Positions 52,317 through 58,020 of a DNA stretch of 58,020 nucleotides are shown here, one piece after another (positions within the stretch are counted from its first letter, which is position 1; every line of letters begins with the position of its first letter). Below the pieces are notes generated by a model, which worked only from the letters and a program-made list of their open reading frames with translations, did not search any database and was not told the origin of the DNA. The translations under genes and the position numbers were made by a program. The DNA lies in assembly GCF_018780385.1 (NCBI RefSeq), contig NZ_JADMJO010000043.1, forward strand, positions 1 to 58,020. Reading direction: 5' to 3'. This DNA is from Hydrogenophaga sp. GTDB lineage: Bacteria > Pseudomonadota > Gammaproteobacteria > Burkholderiales > Burkholderiaceae_C.

Positions 52317-54052
52317 GCCGCGAGTCGTTCCTGTGTGGCCCGCTGCGCAGCCTCTACCTGGCCAGCAGCGACGTCGGCAATGTGGTTGGCTGTGACGTAG
52401 CCGAAGGTCATGTTGGGACCGTGGGTTATGCCCGCACCCGGATAGTTGCCACCCATGATGCTGGCGCGGTCGTTGCCCACAGCGTACAGGCCTTTGATCG
52501 GTGTACCGTCACGGCACAGCACCTCGCCCACGACACTGGTTGTGATGCCGTCGAAGGTTCCGAGGTCGCCCATGACCACCTTGATGGCGTAGAACGGACC
52601 CTGCTTGACGGGTGCGACGCAGGGGTTGGGCTTGTGCTCCGGGTCAGCGAGGTAGCGGTTGAAGCTTGTGCTACCGCGACCAAAAGCGGGGTCCTCTCCG
52701 TGCACGGCATCTTGGTTGTACTCGCGTACGGTCTGCTCCAGACCGACAGCATCGATGCCGGCACACACCGCCAGTTTGGCTAGGGTGCTGCCTTCGAGCA
52801 GGTAGCCGTTGCGCACGAAGCCCCCGATCGGGATCGGCGCGGGTTTTACATACCCCAGGCCGTACTTCGACAGTGCTACTTTGTCACAGACCAGCCACAT
52901 GGCCGTTTCCTTCATCCCTGCGCAAGCTTTCACCATGGCCGCGCCCACGTCGTGGTACGAGTTGGATTCGTTGGTGAAACGGCGACCATTGGCGAGCACG
53001 CCGATCATGCCCGGCTTGTAACGGTCCAGAAGGTGCGGAAAAACGCCTATTTCGCCATTGCCAAACTCGACGCGAGTCACCGGCATCCAGGCTGCAGGTT
53101 CGGGGAAGCGAATGTCCACCACGCCGCCCGCAGCCTCGGCCATGTTGAGCCCGTCACCCGTGTTGCTGGTGGGTGTGGGCGAGAGGTGCTCGTGGCCTCG
53201 CTTCACGTGCGGATAGGCCTTAGCGATGCGCTTGACGTCGTGCGGAAATCCGCCAGTGGCCAGCACAACGCTGTGACGCGCCGTAATGCGCTGATCCCCA
53301 CCCGGGCCGGCCGCAAGCACCCCGACCACTCGCTCGGCCTCCATCAAGACCTGTTTGACTGGCGTGTCCGTGAGGATCGGGATGCCCAGATCGAGCGCAG
53401 ATTTCGCAAGCCGAGCCGCCAGTGCATTGCCGCTGGTGACCTGTACCGCGCGTTGGTACAGCGCAAGGTCCTTGAGGTGGCTGGCAAGTCGCTTCGCCAC
53501 ATAGACGAAGGACGTCAGCGACTTGGTAGCCCGAAAGAAGTGCTTCAGGTCGGCATTGGATGAGTTGAACATCATCCCGATGAAGGTGATCGTCTTGAGC
53601 GGTGGCTTCAGCCGCGCCATGTGCTTGCCCAGACCGCGGATGTCAAAAGGGGCTGCCAGGATCGAGCGGCCAATGTCCGCGCCACCCGGGGCTGTCGGGT
53701 GGTAGTCCGGGTAGAGCGTGGGTAAGAACTGCATCTCCGTCTCGCGCTCGAAGAAGTCCACCATGCGCGGGCCGTTGTCGATGAAGCACTGCACGGCCTC
53801 CTCGTCATAGAACCGGCCCGTTTCGGCCTGCATGAAGGTGCGAACCGCTTCGGTTGAGTCGTCTGGGTTCTGCTTGCGTCCGTGGTGGCTCAGGGGAATC
53901 CACAGCACGCCCCCCGACAGCGCCGTAGTGCCCCCGAAGACAGGCTCCTTCTCCAAGACCACCACGTCAAGTCCGCGCTTCTTCGCAGTGATCGCGCAAG
54001 AAAGCCCGGCGGCGCCCGAGCCAACAACGATGAGATCGTATTCAGTCTTCAC
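52313..54052 (-). CDS. KstD-like FAD-dependent dehydrogenase
   Basis: A 579-residue flavoprotein of the 3-ketosteroid 1-dehydrogenase / fumarate reductase family. The dinucleotide fold is YDLIVVGSGAAGLSCAITA, followed by GGTTALSGGVLWIP, an LYPDYHP segment near residue 112, ATGGFPHDVKR and a C-terminal GGNYPGAGITHGPNMTFGY. The tyrosine and glycine of YPGAG match the catalytic Tyr-PGPG of ketosteroid dehydrogenases. It has no twin-arginine or other signal, so it is probably cytoplasmic. It follows the Bug gene by 9 bp. Desaturation of a cyclic keto-acid or keto-acyl-CoA is the best guess; other flavoprotein reactions remain possible. Confidence 0.85.
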   Translation of the reverse strand: MKTEYDLIVVGSGAAGLSCAITAKKRGLDVVVLEKEPVFGGTTALSGGVLWIPLSHHGRKQNPDDSTEAVRTFMQAETGRFYDEEAVQCFIDNGPRMVDFFERETEMQFLPTLYPDYHPTAPGGADIGRSILAAPFDIRGLGKHMARLKPPLKTITFIGMMFNSSNADLKHFFRATKSLTSFVYVAKRLASHLKDLALYQRAVQVTSGNALAARLAKSALDLGIPILTDTPVKQVLMEAERVVGVLAAGPGGDQRITARHSVVLATGGFPHDVKRIAKAYPHVKRGHEHLSPTPTSNTGDGLNMAEAAGGVVDIRFPEPAAWMPVTRVEFGNGEIGVFPHLLDRYKPGMIGVLANGRRFTNESNSYHDVGAAMVKACAGMKETAMWLVCDKVALSKYGLGYVKPAPIPIGGFVRNGYLLEGSTLAKLAVCAGIDAVGLEQTVREYNQDAVHGEDPAFGRGSTSFNRYLADPEHKPNPCVAPVKQGPFYAIKVVMGDLGTFDGITTSVVGEVLCRDGTPIKGLYAVGNDRASIMGGNYPGAGITHGPNMTFGYVTANHIADVAAGQVEAAQRATQERLAA

Positions 54053-54061
54053 GCGTCGACC

Positions 54062-55039
54062 TCACTCCGCCTTGATGCCGAATTTGCTGATGACATCCCT
54101 CAATTGAGCGGATTCTTCTTTCATCATCCTCGCGAATTCGGCTGGCGTCGACGTCTGCGGCATGGCCCCGGTAGGCTGGAGCTTGTCGCGAATGGCTTGG
54201 TCGTCCATGACGGTCGTGACCGCGGCGTTGATCTTGGCCACAACTTCGTCTGGCGTCCCCGCAGGAGCGAGCAAGCCGAACCAGATTTCGGAGGTGAAGC
54301 CGGGTACGGTCTTGTTAATGGTCGGCACACCTGGGAGCAGGGTCGTGGGATTTGCGGTGCCAACGCCCAGCATTTTGATATTGCCCTGTTGCACCTGACC
54401 CAGCATCGCGGATGAGGGTGTGGTCAGAAGCATCTGCACCTCTCCTGTCCTGACAGCCATCGTGGTCACAGCCTCCCCCCTGTATGGAATATGCTCCACT
54501 TTTATGCCTGCCATCTGCGCGAAGCGGGCGGAAGCGACATGACCGAACGAAGCAGGACCAGCAGACGCGTACTGGATTCCTTGCGGTTGGCTGCGGGCGT
54601 ACTGAAGGAAATCTGTCAAGCCATTGGCGGGGACGGATTTACTGGTCACCAGAACCATGGGAACGGTGGTCACCGTGGTGATTGGTTTGAAGTCCTTGAG
54701 TGTGTCGTAGCCAGCTTTGTCGTTGACCAGCGGTGCTATCAAAACGCCGGAATTGGGAAACAGTAGGGTGTACCCGTCGGCTTTGGATCGGGCGACAAAT
54801 TGCGCCCCGATTGCCCCGGATGCCCCGGACTTGTTGTCCACAACCACTGGCTGCCCCAGAAGTTTGCTCAGCTTCTCCTGGATCATGCGCACCTGTCCAT
54901 CACTGGTGCCGCCAGCGGGATATGGCACGACGATGGTGATGGGGCGGGAGGGGAATGTGTCGGCTTGAGCGAAGGCCGTGCCTATGCTCAGGAATGTCAA
55001 CGCCAGGATCATCGTGTTTTTGCTTGTGCTCGTATTCAT
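54062..55039 (-). CDS. Bug/TctC-family periplasmic binding protein, first gene of the leftward GntR operon
   Basis: A 325-residue receptor with signal peptide (cleavage near residue 24, TAFA/QADTFP), then FPSRPITIVVPYPAGGTSDG, GQPVVVDNKSGASGAIG, VARSKADGYTLLFPNSGV and IPYRGEAVTTMAV. It begins the leftward operon whose promoter at 55.1 kb carries a palindrome like the one at 44.88 kb. It likely captures the compound degraded by the cluster. The divergent membrane protein gene on its other side might be the permease, although that is not the usual TctA partner. Confidence 0.92.
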   Translation of the reverse strand: MNTSTSKNTMILALTFLSIGTAFAQADTFPSRPITIVVPYPAGGTSDGQVRMIQEKLSKLLGQPVVVDNKSGASGAIGAQFVARSKADGYTLLFPNSGVLIAPLVNDKAGYDTLKDFKPITTVTTVPMVLVTSKSVPANGLTDFLQYARSQPQGIQYASAGPASFGHVASARFAQMAGIKVEHIPYRGEAVTTMAVRTGEVQMLLTTPSSAMLGQVQQGNIKMLGVGTANPTTLLPGVPTINKTVPGFTSEIWFGLLAPAGTPDEVVAKINAAVTTVMDDQAIRDKLQPTGAMPQTSTPAEFARMMKEESAQLRDVISKFGIKAE

Positions 55040-55095
55040 GTCTCTTGTCTCCTTGTGGTGGTGAGGTAAGGTTGTCGTCGAATTCGCAATAGTTC

Positions 55096-55140
55096 AATGG
55101 TTGATCCATTAATTGTATAGTAGAGCCATGCGGAATTCAA
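55096..55140 (-). promoter_or_regulatory. Promoter and GntR-type operator of the leftward Bug operon
   Basis: Read on the minus strand, a -35 box TTGAAT (55135-55140), a 17-bp spacer and a -10 box TACAAT (55112-55117) are followed by AATGGATCAACCATT (55096-55110). This differs by two bases from the palindrome at 44876-44890 and takes the same position relative to the -10. The gap also serves the divergent membrane protein gene. Confidence 0.65.
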
Positions 55141-55188
55141 GCCACCTGAAAACCCTGGTCAACCGTCGAACGCACGCAATCCCCCGCC

Positions 55189-56592
55189 GTGAGGGTTAAG
55201 GTGCAGCCACGGACGCCACCTCCTTCGGTTACCGTTGACGTCGCATTGATGTGTGCCATCCCTGTGTTGACGCTCGTCGACCTGCTCAGCGCAATACGCT
55301 GGACGCTGTGGTGCATCGCTCTGGTGACTGCAGCGTTCATCGTGCGGCAGGCAGGTCATGTCTCAATGCCGGTGCGACGGACTTCTGCACTTTTGGCTCT
55401 CGTGACTGCGCTGCTGCTGCCGATGCTGCCTGATCCGGGTGCTGCGCTGGGGCGGGGTGTGCGAATCGGCGCGCTGATAGCTTCGCTTCTTGTCACTATC
55501 AACCTGCTGTCGCGAGCTGCCGCACGTGTGCCGCGCGTGCGCGTCTTGCTGGAAAGCCTGCACCACGTTTCGCCCAGCAGGCGATATGGCACCCTGAGCC
55601 TGGCCAGCCAGTTCTTCGGCGGATTCCTCGGTCTCGCAGGGATAGCCATGATGATGGAATCGGCCGCCGGGCAGAAGAAGGTCGGCTACCGGGAAAAGCT
55701 GTCGTCGTTTTCCGCAGTGACTCGCGGCTATGCAGCACTGAGCCTCTGGAGCCCGATGTACAGCAACATGAGCATCGTGCTGGCCATGTACGAGGGCGCT
55801 CACTGGGCCGGCGTGCTCCCCGTGGCGCTGGTTGTGACAACGCTTTTCATAGTGCTCGGTGTCGTGCTGGACAGACTGTCCGGAGCCCATCGGCACGCCC
55901 AAGCCGATGCTTCTGCCGTAACCGCGAAAGAACTCGTGCACCAAGGCTGGCCAGTGCTTCTGGGCATGCTCGGCTTCCTTTCCTTCATGGTACTCACCAG
56001 CCGCGGGCTGGGTCTGCCGATTTCTGCTGTGATTATTGCTGGCGCACCCGTCGCGGCTTGGTTGCTGAATGCCCACTTGCACGGCGGTGGCGCCCCGGCG
56101 TACGGCACGGCAGCGCGCCAGGTGTTGCTAGACATGACGAGCTTTCGCGTCATGGCCGGCGAAGTGATGATGTTCATGGCATCGGGCTGCGCGGGAATCG
56201 TGATCGGCAGCGCGATCCCGAACGCTTGGACCGCAACGATTGCCGCCGCAGTCGCAGGCTCGCCGGCACTTGCCTGTCTGACGGTCTCCGGAGCTATCGT
56301 CCTGATGTCGGCCAGCGCCCTCCACCCTATGCTGAGCGCCGTCATCGTCGGCGCGAGTCTCGGACCTGTGCAGCTGGGGCTCCCAGTGCTTGCACACCTA
56401 AGTGCAGTGCTCGTCGGCTGGAGCCTGGCGATCATCGTCACGCCCTTTTCGGTAGTGAGTGCTCTCGCCAGTCGCTGGTCGGGTATTCCTGTTCTCGTGA
56501 TCAGCCTTCGGGCCAACGCCACGTTCGTCCTGCTGGCACTCGGCCTCTCGGCTTGCATGCTGGGGTTGCTTGCCTGTTGGATGCAGCGTTGA
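55189..56592 (+). CDS. Multi-pass membrane protein of unknown function
   Basis: A very hydrophobic 467-residue protein with roughly ten to twelve predicted transmembrane stretches, for example VTVDVALMCAIPVLTLVDLL, TSALLALVTALLLPMLPDPG, VLPVALVVTTLFIVLGVVL and ATFVLLALGLSACMLGLLAC. A soluble-looking loop near residues 105-165 contains SPSRRYGTLSLASQFFGG and is followed by WSPMYSNMSIVLAMYEGAHW. I do not recognise the family. The GTG at 55189 is the longest start; GTG 55201 and ATG 55252 are alternatives. Lying between Bug genes and a racemase-like gene, it could be the permease for the acid bound by the Bug proteins. Confidence 0.75.
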   Translation: MRVKVQPRTPPPSVTVDVALMCAIPVLTLVDLLSAIRWTLWCIALVTAAFIVRQAGHVSMPVRRTSALLALVTALLLPMLPDPGAALGRGVRIGALIASLLVTINLLSRAAARVPRVRVLLESLHHVSPSRRYGTLSLASQFFGGFLGLAGIAMMMESAAGQKKVGYREKLSSFSAVTRGYAALSLWSPMYSNMSIVLAMYEGAHWAGVLPVALVVTTLFIVLGVVLDRLSGAHRHAQADASAVTAKELVHQGWPVLLGMLGFLSFMVLTSRGLGLPISAVIIAGAPVAAWLLNAHLHGGGAPAYGTAARQVLLDMTSFRVMAGEVMMFMASGCAGIVIGSAIPNAWTATIAAAVAGSPALACLTVSGAIVLMSASALHPMLSAVIVGASLGPVQLGLPVLAHLSAVLVGWSLAIIVTPFSVVSALASRWSGIPVLVISLRANATFVLLALGLSACMLGLLACWMQR

Positions 56593-56593
56593 A

Positions 56594-57017
56594 ATGAAAG
56601 AGCAAATGCAGAGCAGTCTCTCATCGTCCGTCAGCGGTCCGCTGGCTGGCGTGCGCATCGTCGAGTTTGCTGGACTCGGGCCTGGGCCTTTTGCCTGCAT
56701 GCTGCTGACAGGCTTGGGCGCGGACGTTGTGCGCATCGACCGTGTGGACGCGCCGCCAGTCAACCCGCTTGACATCGTGGGACGGGGTCGCCGCACCGTG
56801 CTTATGAATCTCAATGACCCCGAGGCGATCGAGCAGGTGCTGCAGTTGCTCGAACACGCCGGTGCGGTCGTGGAAGGCTTCCGACCCGGTGTCATGGAGC
56901 GTTTGGGATTGGGGCCCGAAGTCGTAGCCCTGCGCAATCCGCGCCTGATCTATGGCCGTATGACCGGCTGGGGCCAGGATGCCCCCTTGCACAGGCAGCA
57001 GGGCATGGCATCAACTA
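56594..57017 (+). pseudogene. Alpha-methylacyl-CoA racemase / CaiB-like gene, frameshifted and cut by an IS
   Basis: The 5' third of an alpha-methylacyl-CoA racemase-type gene: SGPLAGVRIVEFAGLGPGPF, LGADVVRIDRVDAPPVNP, VEGFRPGVMERLGLGP and NPRLIYGRMTGWGQDAPL. Near 56990-56998 a one-base loss shifts the frame; the expected AGH-x-INY motif is found in the next frame (56998-57017) as AGHGINY. The gene is then interrupted by the IS at 57018. Racemases of this family interconvert 2-methylacyl-CoA epimers, as in steroid and isoprenoid side-chain degradation, which suits the neighbouring genes. It starts 2 bp after the membrane protein stop. Confidence 0.87.
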
Positions 57018-57833
57018 GGGCCTATTAACACAACCGCAGACCATCAGCGACGTGCGCGAAGCTGATGAAGCCCAGGAACATGAGGTCGAGTTTCTCGAAC
57101 CGCGAGAAGATGCGGCTATAGCCTTTGAGCCGACGGAACAAGCGTTCGACCTCGTTGCGGCGCTTGTACATCTCGCGGTCGTACTCCCAGGCTCAATGCG
57201 CGTCTTCATTGGTGGCACTACAGGAAGGAAACCCAGATCCAGTGCCAGCTGCCGCGTCTCGTTGCCTTCGTAGGCACGGTCCCTCAACAAATGCACCGGC
57301 CTGCTGGTCGTCCCAAGACTACTGAGCAGGCATCGGCTTTCAGGAGCATCGTGCGCTTGTCCAGGCGACAGGTAGAACGTCACGGCCGTTCGAGCATCCG
57401 CTGCAACCATATGAATCTTGGTGTTCCATCCGCCTCGGGACTTTCCGATGGCTTGTGGGCCGTTTTTTTTGGTGCCCCCGTGCCATCGGGATGGACCTTG
57501 ATGCTGGTGAAGTCCAGCGAGACCGCTTCGATCTTGACATGCACGACCTGTGCACGCTGCAACTCCTCGAACATGCGATCCAGGACGCCGGCTTTGGTCC
57601 AGCGATTCATGCGCGTGTAAATCGTGTGCCAGTTGCCGAAGCGTTTGGGCAGTCCGCGCCACTTGCAGCCATGCTCGGCCACATAGAGAATCGCATTGAC
57701 CACCTACAGGTTGCTCAGGCTGACGTTGCCGCGCTGCCTGGGCAGGCAGTGCTCAATGGTGGCGAATTGTGCGGGCGTGATCTCCATGCCCGAGATTTTC
57801 CGACGAGATCGCCTCGATCGCCATTAATGTTAA
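57018..57833 (-). mobile_element. IS427-group (IS5 family) element, inactive, right end interrupted
   Basis: The left end begins GGGCCTATTAACA at 57018, directly after ACTA of the racemase gene. The right end, read inward, gives TTAACATTAATGG, but its outermost bases are replaced by the sequence starting GGAAGGTC at 57834. So a second IS has inserted at the TTAA within this terminal repeat. The size, the two-frame transposase and the A8 slippage run match the IS427 group. Confidence 0.7.
57025..57787 (-). pseudogene. IS427-type transposase, two-frame gene with nonsense and frameshift mutations
   Basis: The first frame starts at ATG 57787 (MEITPAQFATIEHCLPRQRG), meets a TAG at 57704-57706 and continues VVNAILYVAEHGCKWRGLPK and SLDFTSIKVHPDG, which holds the first catalytic aspartate. 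At 57463-57470 a run of eight A (minus strand) is the usual frameshift site into the second frame, with WNTKIHMVAADA and the second aspartate in LLRDRAYEGNET. A one-base deletion near 57193 then shifts the frame before WEYDREMYKRRNEVERLFRR, which has the catalytic glutamate. Two independent lesions make it inactive. Confidence 0.85.
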
Positions 57834-58020
57834 GGAAGGTCTGCAAAACACCCGCTGCAGCGTGAGCTGAGACGATGAATTTCGGATGACGATATTGAAG
57901 TCGGGTTCGGATGGTTTGCAAAGAGGGGGTGCGGACGAAAACTTGGACTACCAGGAGGTAGTCGACCCTGAAGAATCCCCGGAGCCCGCATAAACACTGG
58001 ACTTTCGGGTGATTGCCGAT
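57834..58020. mobile_element. Terminus of an IS5-like element, running off the window
   Basis: It begins GGAAGGTCTGC after TTAA (57830-57833) and matches the first 51 bases of the window in reverse complement. The interior carries a short inverted repeat, GACTACC-AGG-AGGTAGTC, near 57947. A minus-strand open frame (about 57830-57921, containing PKFIVSAHAAAGVLQTFL) might be the end of its transposase, but too little is present to assign it. Confidence 0.5.

Noticed and set aside
2104..55039. Search for a tctA/tctB permease for the three Bug proteins
   Set aside because: No protein with TctA-type or TctB-type features was found; the only multi-pass membrane protein (55189) does not look like TctA.
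57886..58001. Short plus-strand frame in the terminal IS piece
   Set aside because: About 38 codons of charged, low-complexity sequence without recognisable transposase motifs; not enough to call a gene.
1..58020. The whole window as a simple composite transposon
   Set aside because: The flanking repeat fits a multi-copy IS at contig ends; without the outside sequence or a target duplication a composite transposon cannot be claimed.
1..58020. CRISPR arrays, rRNA and tRNA genes
   Set aside because: No regularly spaced repeats and no cloverleaf-like segment with the conserved T-arm was seen on either strand by eye.

Overview
The window looks like chromosomal accessory DNA of a high-GC betaproteobacterium, most likely Burkholderiales (Comamonadaceae or Alcaligenaceae type). 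The grounds are three orphan Bug/TctC periplasmic binding proteins, five family III CoA-transferases, MmgE/PrpD and CitE-like proteins, and IS5-, IS427- and IS21-type insertion sequence remains. Almost all of it codes for activation and beta-oxidation of organic acids as CoA thioesters. I count seven acyl-CoA dehydrogenases (one degenerate) and two complete etfBA pairs.

Layout. (1) 0.9-7.1 kb: a LysR regulator divergent from etfB-etfA-acyl-CoA dehydrogenase-Bug-CoA-transferase. This block is bounded on the left by a chemoreceptor gene cut after its HAMP domain and on the right by a decayed, 3'-truncated bioA, so it looks inserted. (2) 7.1-23.6 kb, minus strand: a TetR gene, etfBA, an acyl-CoA ligase, enoyl-CoA hydratase, CoA-transferase, acetoacetyl-CoA-synthetase-like ligase, a MenB/BadI-like hydratase, and an itaconate-pathway-like set (acyl-CoA dehydrogenase, CoA-transferase, MmgE/PrpD, CitE-like lyase, citryl-CoA-lyase-like protein), then bioB-panD-bioA'. 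(3) 23.7-42.0 kb, plus strand, divergent from the TetR gene: acyl-CoA dehydrogenase, thiolase, FadB-type enzyme, a biotin-dependent acyl-CoA carboxylase, a normal plus a degenerate acyl-CoA dehydrogenase, a MoxR/VWA chaperone pair, a NUDIX-metallo-beta-lactamase fusion, a hotdog thioesterase, an AtuA-family protein and another acyl-CoA dehydrogenase. bioB and panD in block 2 could serve the biotin and CoA demand of this arm. (4) 42.1-43.8 kb: a scar with a TetR gene, a 3' glycerophosphodiesterase fragment and an IstB fragment. (5) 43.8-57.0 kb: a GntR-controlled cluster. A rightward operon holds CoA-transferase, a thiolase-fold protein without the nucleophilic cysteine, a DUF35 Zn-ribbon partner, MaoC hydratase and acyl-CoA dehydrogenase. 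A leftward set holds Bug, a KstD-like flavoprotein, NIPSNAP, Bug and MmgE/PrpD. A multi-pass membrane protein and a broken racemase/CoA-transferase follow. (6) 57.0-58.0 kb: nested IS elements.

The most interesting points are: the GntR cluster, whose two main promoters carry matching palindromes over the -10 and whose core resembles steroid-side-chain retro-aldolase or benzoylsuccinyl-CoA thiolase systems; the MoxR/VWA pair translationally coupled to a degenerate acyl-CoA dehydrogenase inside a carboxylase operon; and the patchwork construction, with truncated genes at each block edge. The first 55 bases are an exact inverted copy of 57830-57884 (the end of an IS5-like element plus its TTAA target), so both ends of this sequence run into the same repeat. 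All functions are inferred from sequence features alone. No tRNA, rRNA or CRISPR array was seen.
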